A DNA stretch of 64,000 nt from Bacillota bacterium (GTDB taxonomy: Bacteria; Bacillota; Clostridia; Monoglobales; Firm-18): NCBI GenBank assembly GCA_022706765.1, contig JAKJBX010000005.1, positions 1-64,000 of the forward strand, in the 5' to 3' direction. The notes under the pieces were generated by a model. That model searched no databases and had not been told where the DNA came from. It saw nothing but the letters and a program-made list of their open reading frames with translations. Shown here in pieces: positions 1-8,145 of this stretch. Position numbers and translations under genes: made by a program. Position 1 is the first letter of the stretch, and the number at the start of each line of letters is the position of its first letter.

Positions 1-300
1 CGGCACTTTTTAGTGCGCTGACGCAAGCCTTTGCCAAGGAACGAATTAATTGTTTTATCTTATAGGAAATTTGAGAAATTTCCTATAAGATAAAAAAGTG
101 CCTTGCGGCACTTTTTAGTGCGCTGACGCAAGCCTTTGCCAAGGAATGAATTAATTGTTTTATCTTATAGGAAATTTGAGAAATTTCCTATAAGATAAAA
201 AAGTGCCTTGCGGCACTTTTTGGTGCGCAGCCGAAACCCCTTGCCAAGGAATGAATTGAATATTATATGGTAGTAAATAGAAATTTTCTACCATATATAA
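1..300 (+). repeat. Tandem 105-bp repeat of core-plus-hairpin element
   Basis: Two near-identical 105-bp units (1-105 and 106-210, differing at about one base in the core) are followed by a diverged third unit from 211. Each unit holds, in order, a hairpin with stem AAAAAGTGCC/GGCACTTTTT, a linker GCGCTGACGCAAGCC, the core TTTGCCAAGGAATGAATTAATTG, and a second hairpin whose inner stem is TATAGGAAATT/AATTTCCTATA. In the third unit the last hairpin is replaced by a different one, stem ATATGGTAG/CTACCATAT. The same core recurs in many intergenic gaps of this window. No coding potential is evident. The repeat lies downstream of the pilus operon, which ends at 346. Confidence 0.9.
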
Positions 301-324
301 GCGGATGACGTGGCTGCCATCCGC
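301..324 (-). terminator. Hairpin downstream of pilus operon
   Basis: Stem GCGGATG/CATCCGC with a 10-base loop lies 22 bases past the stop codon of the PilX-like gene. The bases after it on the minus strand are only modestly T-rich, so this is a plausible but not strong terminator of the pilus operon. Confidence 0.5.
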
Positions 325-345
325 CCTTATACATATATAGCTATA

Positions 346-2484
346 TTATTGCACTGTATTCCAGTCGAGTATGCGCACACCCTTGTTAACGGTGTCCACG
401 CTGCCCGCCGTCGGAGCCGTGACGGTTTGCGTTCCCCCGCCGCCCACACCGTCGTAGACCGAGGCGTAGAATTTTTCCGCACCCGGAGAGAATAGTATTT
501 TTCCTTCCTCGGACAGGTTGACCGCAGCAATGGCTTTTGCAACCCCTGTACCCGCACTCTCGCCAAACTTCAAAGTATTTGAGCTGTTTTTCACATAGAT
601 GCCGTTTGTGGCAATGATCACACCTGTAAAATTCAAGTTACTGTCTTCGATACTGAGCTTTCCATTGACAAATATCAGTCCCTCGCTGGATGAGATATTA
701 TCATAGTCATCAGTGGTGCCACCAATTCTGTTGTTCCTAATTGTCACATCACCCATATAAATTTTGCATATCTGCATGGGGGAGGTGCTGCTCCCCTGCC
801 GGGCAACAAATGATACACCGGCAGATTTCCAGGATTTTAACAAGTCCTTGTCGACATAAGCGAAAACATCGGGGATGACACTGCCTGAGCTGATCGTTTT
901 CGTTATGAAAGAATTGGACCTGTTCTCCCAAACAATGCTGCCGTTCACTTTAAGCCCGCCCGGGTTTTGACCGGTATTGACATTAACCGTATTGCTTGAC
1001 GCAACAAGACCTTTGGGGGTGCCTTCCAGCTGCAAAAAGGTGTCCTGCGTCTGGAAACTCGGATAGGTTTGCTTGACAGCAAGCCCATTGCTCTCCATCT
1101 GTTTGTTACTGATGACCAACGGTGATATGAAAAGCGGATTGCTTGTCACATTCGACACCACCTCGACCCGTTGTGTGTCGTAGGTGTTTTGTTTTAATGC
1201 GGGCATCTTAAACATTTGCTCCAACAAATCAGAGTTTGTCTTGCTTTTGTATAGGTTAAAAGCATCTTGAACCGATTTTTCATCATGCACCGCCGCGAAA
1301 GGCGACTGGAATTCCGTTGTTCCGCTCCCTAAAAACAGCACGACACCCTTAAAGGGATTATTTTGCGGGATTGTGCCGTTGATGCCAACAGAATAGGGTA
1401 TGATGATCAAACCCCGCTTGCCTGCAACAGACGTCCAGGTAGAACCTTCAATCTTTTCAGTTCCTTTATATATACGCAATATCAAATCGCCTTCCGAGAT
1501 CTGATAATATTTATTATTGCTGCCCGAGCTGTTCGAAGTAAAGCCGCTGAGCTTGCTTGAATCATAAAAGTTCGACAGCTTTATGCGGCTCGAAATATCG
1601 CACGCTACCGAACGCCGCATACTCTGTCCGTTTACCGTCAGATTGTAGTATCGGTACATACTGGGCGATGAGCCTTCTGTTTCAAGGACAGGAATGGTTG
1701 TGCCTTTGATGTCGAGCATGCTATCATTCTGGACAAGCTGCCCTGTTTTATCGGACGTCCATTGCATCGCAATACCCGTCGTTTTTTTATCCGCATTCGT
1801 GGCATCAAAATAACAGGCGCTGTTGAGCTTCAAATGACCGTTGGATGTCATTGCCGCCCGAAACAGCGGGTTGTAAAAACCGATCGGATTACCGCCGCTG
1901 CCGGAGCCGCTGCCGCCCGGGATTTCAATGGTCGTTTCCGTGCCTTTGATATAGTGATACGGCAGCGCAAAGGACGCCGCAAGGCTTTCGCTGCCGCCGG
2001 ACTTCGACGTTTTGATCGTAAGCTTGATGCCCTCGTCGTCATAGGACGTGTCGCCCCAAAACGCGGCATCTACGGCAAACCGCTCGTCGCCCGCCATCCC
2101 CGCAAGCTCGCTGTTGATATAGCTTTTTCCCGCACCACTTATGATATAGGTCTTAAAGGCGCTGACGTAGACCGCTTCAAGTTCTGCCTCTGTGAGCGGT
2201 GCGCCGTCTTCAACGGCGTCCTCATAGGCATCCTCGACGGCGGCAATGGCGGACGCACGACCATACTTGCCGGCATTTTCCAAAACCGCCTGCACAAAGG
2301 TCATGGCGCCGTCGAGGTCGTAATAGTGGCGTTCCAGCTTTTGCACCGTTTGGCGGTTTTTGGTGTTCATCACCGTGGTCGCCGCAAGGGAAAGACCCAT
2401 GGTGCCCAGTACCACCACCAGCAAAATCAGCACAATATAGGCAAAGCCGCTTTCGTTGACAAGACAGTGTTTTGCTTTTTTCAC
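346..2484 (-). CDS. PilX-like large minor pilin / pilus tip protein
   Basis: A 712-residue secreted protein and the last gene of the type IV pilus operon. The N-terminus has a short basic leader ending in SGFAYIV, followed by a 20-residue hydrophobic helix. This fits a prepilin-peptidase substrate of the PilX/GspK kind, but the Glu5 found in ordinary pilins is missing. A helical stretch runs to about residue 100. The remaining ~600 residues are Ser/Gly/Thr/Asn-rich, apparently beta-rich, with a GSGSGSGG linker near residue 200. Start is GTG, with GGGAGG 9 bases upstream, 18 bases after the preceding prepilin gene. A role at the pilus tip (initiation or adhesion) is inferred from family and position; no recognised adhesin domain was seen. 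Confidence 0.7.
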   Translation of the reverse strand: MKKAKHCLVNESGFAYIVLILLVVVLGTMGLSLAATTVMNTKNRQTVQKLERHYYDLDGAMTFVQAVLENAGKYGRASAIAAVEDAYEDAVEDGAPLTEAELEAVYVSAFKTYIISGAGKSYINSELAGMAGDERFAVDAAFWGDTSYDDEGIKLTIKTSKSGGSESLAASFALPYHYIKGTETTIEIPGGSGSGSGGNPIGFYNPLFRAAMTSNGHLKLNSACYFDATNADKKTTGIAMQWTSDKTGQLVQNDSMLDIKGTTIPVLETEGSSPSMYRYYNLTVNGQSMRRSVACDISSRIKLSNFYDSSKLSGFTSNSSGSNNKYYQISEGDLILRIYKGTEKIEGSTWTSVAGKRGLIIIPYSVGINGTIPQNNPFKGVVLFLGSGTTEFQSPFAAVHDEKSVQDAFNLYKSKTNSDLLEQMFKMPALKQNTYDTQRVEVVSNVTSNPLFISPLVISNKQMESNGLAVKQTYPSFQTQDTFLQLEGTPKGLVASSNTVNVNTGQNPGGLKVNGSIVWENRSNSFITKTISSGSVIPDVFAYVDKDLLKSWKSAGVSFVARQGSSTSPMQICKIYMGDVTIRNNRIGGTTDDYDNISSSEGLIFVNGKLSIEDSNLNFTGVIIATNGIYVKNSSNTLKFGESAGTGVAKAIAAVNLSEEGKILFSPGAEKFYASVYDGVGGGGTQTVTAPTAGSVDTVNKGVRILDWNTVQ

Positions 2485-2502
2485 GTGTATCCGCCTCCCT
2501 TG

Positions 2503-3000
2503 TTATCGGTAAGTCGTCAGTTTGGAATTGAGTGTGGCGATCGGGATGTTCAGGCTGCGTGCCGTTTCAGTTTTTGACACCGTGCCGATCGTACCCAATG
2601 CCGTGCTGTCTTTTGTAAAATACACCTCAATAGTCACAATAAAGTTCACGGGATTGATCGGGCTTCCCGAACCGGCGGCGCCGGAAGGTTTAGGGACGGC
2701 AATTTCTGTCACCTTGTATATGACCGTAAAGCGGCTGAGGGTTTCGGCATCCGCCGTATAGCCGCCCAGCTGCCGGTAGCTTGCGCTTTCTGTAAGATCG
2801 CCGGGGTTATTCTTGATATACTCCATACTGCGCTGGGCGATGGAATAAAGCTCGTCTAAGTCGTTTGTGCGATGGTTCTGTTGGGACGAAAATGAGAACA
2901 TCAGGAAAACAGACACGATCACGATCGCAAACATCGCCATCGCAATGATGATTTCGACCAGCGAAAAGCCGTTTCGGTTTTTAAGATGTGTCTTTTTCAT
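2503..3000 (-). CDS. Type IV pilus minor prepilin (PulG/PilV-like)
   Basis: About 165 residues. The leader MKKTHLKNRNG ends at the G/F cleavage site, followed by FSLVEIIIAMAMF, so Glu5 is present and the helix is typical of class III pilins. The start chosen is the ATG at 3000, two bases after the pilO stop. A longer reading frame exists upstream but would bury the leader. The soluble domain (residues ~40-165) is mixed beta and probably a minor pilin headgroup. It sits between pilO and the PilX-like gene, so it likely works with them in pilus initiation as a PilV/PilW-type subunit. The exact subtype cannot be assigned from sequence alone. Confidence 0.8.
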   Translation of the reverse strand: MKKTHLKNRNGFSLVEIIIAMAMFAIVIVSVFLMFSFSSQQNHRTNDLDELYSIAQRSMEYIKNNPGDLTESASYRQLGGYTADAETLSRFTVIYKVTEIAVPKPSGAAGSGSPINPVNFIVTIEVYFTKDSTALGTIGTVSKTETARSLNIPIATLNSKLTTYR

Positions 3001-3001
3001 C

Positions 3002-4189
3002 TTAACGCACAGCCTCTTTATCGGGCTGTGTGATGACACGTCCTTCCTTGACAACCACGCTCACCCTTTCGGAAACGTCGTTCGTAAAGATAACGACCCT
3101 TCTTTCCGTTGTGTTAAAGACATTCAGCCGCACCCTGACCAAATCGTCGCCGCCCGCAATCGCCGTCGCCGCAATGTTCATGGTGATGTCCGCTTCCTTG
3201 GGGAAGAACAGCACAGACCCTGTTTCGGCGGGATACGGCGCAACCGGCGTACGTGTCCTGAACGACACCTGACCGTTTTTCTCTTCGATATAGAAATTGA
3301 TATCGATGGTATTGTTGCCGTCAAAATAGATCTCCGAGTTTGGCGACTCGTATTTCCCGATGCGCACGGCGGGCGCAACAGGATTGAATTTGCCGGCGAC
3401 CAGATAAAAGTCCGCCCTCGGCTCTATCGTCTTATAGGATTTGTCCACCTCGGGTATCAGCGGCGGCTCGGGGTTTTCGATATAGCCTTCAAACGGCTTG
3501 AACAAATCGTCTGCCCCCTTTTCGAGCAAGAGCTCCCACGCACTCATCGGCTGCTTGCTGTTTTTGAGCGCACAGAAAGTCAGGCTGACGTTGCCCTCCA
3601 AAATGTCCGTAGTTTTTCCGTCACTTGCGATACTGATGCCGGTGATGATGACCCTGTTCTTCTCACGGGAGATTTCTTCCAGCATATTTTTGAGGTTGTC
3701 GTATTTTCCCACAAAGGCAACCTCGACCTTCATATCCATCCGGTCGCCGTCCGCAAAGGCGGAGCTGTCACGTGCGGTCAGCGTTTTTGCCGCAGCGCCT
3801 TCCGCCGCCTGCTCCTTTCCGGGAGCCTTAACCTTCTCGATTTCCGCAAACTTTATCGACGTCATCTTCACCCCTGTCGCATGTTCGATTCTTCTGAGCG
3901 ACAGGATCAGGCTTTCCTGCAAAATATCAGGCGGCAAGAGCTTTAACAGCTTATCCGTTTGAAATTTGATGAACTTCAACTCATACGCATAGGCGTCGCT
4001 TTTGGCGTTCTTTTCCTTTAAAACGGTGAGCCTGCTTTCGAGGGAGGAAATATCGCCTTTGAGCGAGTGGACGTTTGAAATGGCTTTGACGTATGCAAAA
4101 GAAAGGATCGTCACAAAGACGACAACCAAAACCGCCAGTATTCCTATTTTAAGCTTTCTGCCGACGCCCTTCAAACCGCTCACTTCCAT
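3002..4189 (-). CDS. pilO: Type IV pilus assembly protein PilO
   Basis: Inner-membrane alignment protein that pairs with PilN. It has a short cytoplasmic N-terminus, one transmembrane helix at about residues 12-35, a coiled coil (SLESRLTVLKEKN region), and a periplasmic-type ferredoxin-like domain containing GKYDNLKNMLEEI and RVIITGISI, which are typical of PilO. At ~395 residues it is longer than the usual ~200. The extra C-terminal half (after residue ~215) is beta-rich and could be a PilP-like or species-specific addition. The ATG at 4189 overlaps the pilN stop. An ATG at 4204 is also possible, and neither has a strong ribosome binding site, consistent with translational coupling to pilN. 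Confidence 0.8.
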   Translation of the reverse strand: MEVSGLKGVGRKLKIGILAVLVVVFVTILSFAYVKAISNVHSLKGDISSLESRLTVLKEKNAKSDAYAYELKFIKFQTDKLLKLLPPDILQESLILSLRRIEHATGVKMTSIKFAEIEKVKAPGKEQAAEGAAAKTLTARDSSAFADGDRMDMKVEVAFVGKYDNLKNMLEEISREKNRVIITGISIASDGKTTDILEGNVSLTFCALKNSKQPMSAWELLLEKGADDLFKPFEGYIENPEPPLIPEVDKSYKTIEPRADFYLVAGKFNPVAPAVRIGKYESPNSEIYFDGNNTIDINFYIEEKNGQVSFRTRTPVAPYPAETGSVLFFPKEADITMNIAATAIAGGDDLVRVRLNVFNTTERRVVIFTNDVSERVSVVVKEGRVITQPDKEAVR

Positions 4190-4938
4190 TCGTTCAGAAT
4201 ACATTCCATATCGAACTCAACCCGGATTTCCGCGATCTCCGCTACCACGACCTCCTGCATGACCATTTCGCCGAGCTCGTTGGGAACTTCCTTTAATTCG
4301 GTCTTTGTTTCGCGCTTATCTTTTTCTAAAATATCGGTCACATAGACGTTTTTATAGAGCTTTGTATCCTTTAAGCTCTTTTGAAAGTCGGCCACCGCCG
4401 CCTTGTCCCTTGCCATGCCCTTGATGATAATCGCCTTTTGGTACTGGGTCGGCGCACCGTTCTCACCCTTGATTTCCTGCGTCTGCTGGGCGACGGAGGT
4501 CAGATACATCGCATTGGGGATGACCTTTTCCATCGTCGTCAAAATCACGCCGATCACCGAATCGTTCCGGCTCAGGGTATCTATGAGGTTCCTGTATCCG
4601 CTGAGCTGCGCATTGGCGCTGTGCACCTGCGCTTCGACCTCCTCAATCTTGGCAAGACTGTCCACCTCCTGCCGGAGCACGTTTTTCTCACCGGTGAGCG
4701 TAAAGGTCTGGAACAGCGGTATGCAAAGCAACAGCCCCGCAAGCACCAAAATACGTATGGCGATAAAGCATACTTTGAGAAACGTCTTGTCAAAGCGGCG
4801 CTGCATCAATATTTCCTTCGGAAGAAGGTTGATTTCTTTTTTCAGTACGTTATTCCTGACATCCGCTTTGCCGGTTTTTTTGCCCGGCGCCATATTCGGC
4901 TTGAACGGATTAAAGCTGGGTTTCCCTTGCAAATCCAA
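4180..4938 (-). CDS. pilN: Type IV pilus assembly protein PilN
   Basis: A bitopic membrane protein that links cytoplasmic PilM to PilO. Residues ~35-43 read KEINLLPKE, containing the conserved INLLP motif that PilM binds. A transmembrane helix follows at about residues 55-80, then a coiled coil and a ferredoxin-like domain with KGMARDKAAVADFQ. At 252 residues it is a normal to slightly long PilN. Start is TTG at 4938, with AGGGGCGG about 9 bases upstream. The gene overlaps pilO by ten bases and lies 41 bases after pilM, the usual pilM-pilN-pilO order. Confidence 0.88.
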   Translation of the reverse strand: MDLQGKPSFNPFKPNMAPGKKTGKADVRNNVLKKEINLLPKEILMQRRFDKTFLKVCFIAIRILVLAGLLLCIPLFQTFTLTGEKNVLRQEVDSLAKIEEVEAQVHSANAQLSGYRNLIDTLSRNDSVIGVILTTMEKVIPNAMYLTSVAQQTQEIKGENGAPTQYQKAIIIKGMARDKAAVADFQKSLKDTKLYKNVYVTDILEKDKRETKTELKEVPNELGEMVMQEVVVAEIAEIRVEFDMECILNEWK

Positions 4939-4979
4939 AGAAATTCACCGCCCCTAAGATAGAATGATGCAGTCGTGTA

Positions 4980-6062
4980 TTATTCGCTCAAAAGTGCGCC
5001 GACACAGCAGCCGAAAAACATGGAAAACATCGTCATGTCCTCATCCGGGCTGACAAACTCCACAAGCCCCTCGCAGCGCAGATAGTCAACGTGCACATCA
5101 AAGACGCTGCTGAAATACCGAATCAGGCGAGGCATCATGCTTCCGCCGCCCGTCAGCAGTATCCGGTCGATCATATTGACGCTCTCACGGGAGGTGAAGA
5201 AGTCAAAGACCCTGGTGATCTCGTCAAGCAGCGGATCGCCGAAATTGCTCCACGCCTGCCTTGCCGCCCTGGCGTAATCGTCCGTGTCCTCCTCGCCGTC
5301 TAAGATGACGCCCTTTTCCTTTTTGATCCTTTCGGCTATCTCACCGGTGACGCCCGGGAATTCGAGCAGCTCGTCGCTGTACAGCTTGCTGCCGAAATTA
5401 AATACCCTGCTGAACTTCATATAGCCGTCCTTGCAGATGGTCACACTGGAATGTGCGTCCCCGATGTCGATGACCGCTGTCGAGCCCTCCTGGTAATAGC
5501 CCTGAATATCGTCAATTTGCCTGACGAGCTTGGTCAGGCTGTTGCCCTTATAGTCAATCTTTTCGAGGTAAAGTCCGCACTTTTCAAACACCGCGACATA
5601 GCTGTCGAGGATTTTGAGCGGCGTGACGATCAGCAGCACCTTGTACTGCTGCAAATTATCCTCCGACACCTCGCCCAGCACCTTGAAGTCCACCGAATAC
5701 TCCGAAATGTCCACAGGGAAATGGTTGGGCGCATCCGCCTCCACCAGCAGCATCATATCCTTTAAACTGCTCTTTGGCAGGATGACCTCACGGGTCAGAA
5801 TCTGGGAGCTGGTAATCGTGAGGACGACGGGCTTTGCCTTGTAGCCGCTTGCCGAAAGCTCCTGCGCTATGGCGTCGGCAATCTTTGCCGGAGAGGTCAG
5901 CACGCCGTCTGTAAAGGCGTTTTCCGGCAGCTTAATCAGCGAGGACCTCTGCACGGTCACAAAACCATGACGCTCCTCCGCCTCCATGATTTTAAGGTTA
6001 CTTACGCCAATATCGAAAATCAGCTTGCCGCGCTTGTTTGCACCGGTTAAATTGAGCTTCAT
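4980..6062 (-). CDS. pilM: Type IV pilus assembly actin-like ATPase PilM
   Basis: A cytoplasmic actin/FtsA-fold protein of ~360 residues that binds the PilN tail and connects the motor to the membrane complex. Visible nucleotide-binding elements are the phosphate-1 loop (FDIGVSNLKI, near residue 15), phosphate-2 (AVIDIGDAHSSVTI, ~200) and the adenosine motif (ILLTGGGSMMP, ~310). The ATG at 6062 is preferred over an in-frame codon 48 bases upstream because AAGG lies 5 bases before it and the family begins just ahead of the phosphate-1 loop. It is followed by pilN. Confidence 0.88.
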   Translation of the reverse strand: MKLNLTGANKRGKLIFDIGVSNLKIMEAEERHGFVTVQRSSLIKLPENAFTDGVLTSPAKIADAIAQELSASGYKAKPVVLTITSSQILTREVILPKSSLKDMMLLVEADAPNHFPVDISEYSVDFKVLGEVSEDNLQQYKVLLIVTPLKILDSYVAVFEKCGLYLEKIDYKGNSLTKLVRQIDDIQGYYQEGSTAVIDIGDAHSSVTICKDGYMKFSRVFNFGSKLYSDELLEFPGVTGEIAERIKKEKGVILDGEEDTDDYARAARQAWSNFGDPLLDEITRVFDFFTSRESVNMIDRILLTGGGSMMPRLIRYFSSVFDVHVDYLRCEGLVEFVSPDEDMTMFSMFFGCCVGALLSE

Positions 6063-6124
6063 ACAGACCTTCAACAGCCTTTCTGTGAGGAGCGCCGCCC
6101 TGTCCCGCAAAGAGCACGGGTGCG

Positions 6125-6625
6125 CTAAGTCCTCTTTATGTAGTCGTAGGTTTTTGTAAAGACATAGTCGTCACCCATCGGAACACGTGTGGACGTGGTG
6201 CAGGTCACGCTGATCCTGCCCGTTTCAGCCGCAGAGGCGGCAACGCTTTTAATTTCAACGTCCGTCACATTGGAAAGCAGGGTTTCCTCACTGCCGCCCT
6301 TTGTCAGTTTGAGCGCCTTAGCGGCGCTGTCGTACCGAATATGACAATTCTGCGTCCCGCCGCTGCCGACGATTTGAAAATTCACCCTGTGACTGCCGAC
6401 AATTTCGATGGAATCCTGCTCCGCCATACGGAGGTTGTCCAGCACAGTATTCAGTGCAAGGCGCATGTCTGACGCCACGCTGATTTTGATATTGTCACGG
6501 TAATAGGCGACGTAATAATGCACGAACATCGTGGTGATCGGTACCGCAATAATGCCGATCAGCGCCACGACGATGATCAGTTCCACCAGCGTAATCCCTT
6601 TGTTGTTTCGCAGCCTCGCCGTCAT
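6125..6625 (-). CDS. Type IV pilus minor prepilin
   Basis: About 166 residues. The N-terminus MTARLRNNKG/ITLVELIIVVALIG is a class III prepilin leader with Glu5. The ATG at 6625 is fixed by GAGGTGG 6 bases upstream; reading further upstream would translate part of the intergenic repeat. The headgroup carries about 120 residues with a probable beta-sheet (TGRISVTCTTSTRVP). It precedes pilM and follows the prepilin peptidase gene, separated from it by a copy of the dispersed core-hairpin element. Likely a PilW/PulJ-type minor pilin; the subtype is uncertain. Confidence 0.82.
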   Translation of the reverse strand: MTARLRNNKGITLVELIIVVALIGIIAVPITTMFVHYYVAYYRDNIKISVASDMRLALNTVLDNLRMAEQDSIEIVGSHRVNFQIVGSGGTQNCHIRYDSAAKALKLTKGGSEETLLSNVTDVEIKSVAASAAETGRISVTCTTSTRVPMGDDYVFTKTYDYIKRT

Positions 6626-6683
6626 ATGTACCCACCTCATAACGCCTGACTTTCGTGCTGCCTGTGCCCCAAGCGGCGCACAG

Positions 6684-6765
6684 GGCGTCAGCCGAAACCC
6701 CTTGCCAAGGAATGAATCAAATGTTTTCATATGATATGAAATTGAAATTTCCTATCATATGAAAA
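6684..6765 (+). repeat. Dispersed core-hairpin element copy
   Basis: Core CAGCCGAAACCCCTTGCCAAGG-AATGAATC is followed at 6724-6765 by an inverted repeat, stem TTTTCATATGATATGAAATT against AATTTCCTATCATATGAAAA with one mismatch and a 2-base centre. The right arm runs into the last codons and stop of the prepilin peptidase gene, so the hairpin lies at the 3' end of that transcript and may act as a partial terminator or processing site. Confidence 0.85.
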
Positions 6766-7522
6766 AACTGAGATACCAGTCGACCGCATAGTTGCCGAAA
6801 AACATTGACAAAAGCACGCCCGCCGACAAAAACGGACCGAGCGGGATCACGTCCCCCCGTTTTTTGATCCCCGCCGCCAGCAGCAGCGCAGACAAAATGC
6901 CCGCCAAAACCGCACCGAAAAAGAATGCGGGGATGATCAGCCGGTAACCCAAAAACAACCCGCAAACCGCCATCAGCTTGATGTCGCCGCCGCCGATACC
7001 GCCGCCCGTAAGCATTGAAATGAGCAGCAGGGGAACGGAAATCACAAAAAAGCCGATAATCCCGCGGATGAGCATGGGAAAATCTAAGTCTATTATATTA
7101 AATATTACGGCAAAAAGCAATATAAATATTAAAATTTCGTCAGGAATTATCAAGTGTTGATAGTCGATGAACGCAATTGCCAGAAGGGCGGAGCAAAAAA
7201 GCAGGGACAGGACCAGCTCCGCAGGCGATAGGTGCTTGCCGATCGCAAAGGAGAGCAGTGTCCAAAGGATACCGTTCGCCAGCTCGACGACCGGGTACTG
7301 GGGCGAAATGCGCACGCCGCAGCCGCGGCATCTGCCTCGCAAAAATAGCCAGCTCAGTACAGGAATCAAATCGTACCACTTGATTTTCGCGCCGCACGCC
7401 ATGCAGTGCGAGGCAGGCAGGACGACGCTTTCCTTTTTGGGCAGCCTGAAAATACAGACGTTTAAAAAGCTGCCGACCAAAAGTCCGAACAATCCAATAA
7501 TATATGGCATGAAATATGACAT
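6755..7522 (-). CDS. pilD: Prepilin peptidase / N-methyltransferase (A24)
   Basis: A polytopic membrane aspartic protease that removes prepilin leaders and methylates the new N-terminus. At 255 residues, the N-terminal region has the GSFLNVCIFRLP signature. A cytoplasmic zinc loop follows with two CxxC pairs (CMAC and CRGC, ~residues 40-70). The two catalytic aspartates are in FIDYQHLIIPD and GGGDIKLM. About seven hydrophobic helices are visible. It lies 92 bases after pilA and would process pilA, the two minor prepilins and the PilX-like protein. Start ATG has GGTGAG upstream. All key residues are present. Confidence 0.93.
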   Translation of the reverse strand: MSYFMPYIIGLFGLLVGSFLNVCIFRLPKKESVVLPASHCMACGAKIKWYDLIPVLSWLFLRGRCRGCGVRISPQYPVVELANGILWTLLSFAIGKHLSPAELVLSLLFCSALLAIAFIDYQHLIIPDEILIFILLFAVIFNIIDLDFPMLIRGIIGFFVISVPLLLISMLTGGGIGGGDIKLMAVCGLFLGYRLIIPAFFFGAVLAGILSALLLAAGIKKRGDVIPLGPFLSAGVLLSMFFGNYAVDWYLSFFI

Positions 7523-7555
7523 TTTCTCACCCGCTAAAAATAAAGTTTAGGAAGA

Positions 7556-7585
7556 AAAATGCAGGCCCGCAGGGGACTGCATTTT
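7556..7585 (-). terminator. pilA terminator
   Basis: On the minus strand the stem AAAATGCAG/CTGCATTTT with a 12-base loop is followed by TTCTTCC. It lies about 30 bases after the pilA stop. It probably sets the high pilA transcript level apart from the downstream assembly genes, with partial read-through into pilD. Confidence 0.7.
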
Positions 7586-7614
7586 ATATGTAGTGTTTAA
7601 TTTTGTCGAATCAA

Positions 7615-7968
7615 TTAGGGAACAGGCGTAACAGTCGGTGATACAGTGACAACGCTGCCTGTAACGGATACTGTAATAGCATTAGGCGTCACTGATTTCA
7701 ATGTAGGTAAAGTACCATTAAACTTGTCTGTTCCAACCTCAGTTGTGATGTCGGTTGCCGTTGCTGCATTGACTTCTTTCTCTGCTACGTAAGCTTGGGC
7801 AGCCCTTTTAACTGTTTCCAAGTTGGCAATGTCAGCCGAAACTCTTGTTTTGTGAACATACCCGATCAGGTTCGGCGCGGCTACGCCAACGAGTACGCCG
7901 AGGATTGCAATGACCACGATGAGTTCGATGAGTGAGAAACCTTTGTTGCTTGACAAAATCTTTTTCAT
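7615..7968 (-). CDS. pilA: Major type IV pilin PilA
   Basis: 117 residues. The leader MKKILSSNKG is followed by FSLIELIVVIAILGVLVGVAAPNLIGY, the class III signal with Glu5 and the long hydrophobic helix. The headgroup is short (~80 residues), Thr/Val-rich and without Cys, and ends in Pro/Thr/Val repeats. This is a compact Gram-positive-type major pilin. Start ATG has AAGGAG 9 bases upstream. The gene has its own consensus promoter and a terminator, as expected for the abundant structural subunit. Confidence 0.93.
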   Translation of the reverse strand: MKKILSSNKGFSLIELIVVIAILGVLVGVAAPNLIGYVHKTRVSADIANLETVKRAAQAYVAEKEVNAATATDITTEVGTDKFNGTLPTLKSVTPNAITVSVTGSVVTVSPTVTPVP

Positions 7969-8050
7969 TTGAACAACTCTCCTTAAAAAATTTTTTGTTT
8001 GCAGTTCTCAAACGCAGTGGCAGGTTCTTCACAAACCACCGTTTAGTGAC

Positions 8051-8079
8051 ATTATACAACTATTTTTCCAATTGTGCAA
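8051..8079 (-). promoter_or_regulatory. pilA sigma-A promoter
   Basis: On the minus strand, TTGCAC and TATAAT are separated by exactly 17 bases. Transcription would start near 8044, giving a pilA leader of about 75 bases. The surrounding sequence is AT-rich. This is one of the best promoter matches in the window. Confidence 0.8.
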
Positions 8080-8145
8080 TATATTTTTACGTATTTTTAG
8101 AACTTTAATAAAATTGTAACAATTGGTCGAAAATCCGCATTTTGC

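Noticed and set aside
1..300. CRISPR-like array from the regular repeats
   Set aside because: Only two to three long units without unique spacers; each unit is internally palindromic and recurs elsewhere as a single copy.
2867..3946. Long plus-strand reading frame opposite pilO
   Set aside because: It lies wholly antisense to pilO, has no ribosome site, and its composition reflects the codon bias of the real gene.
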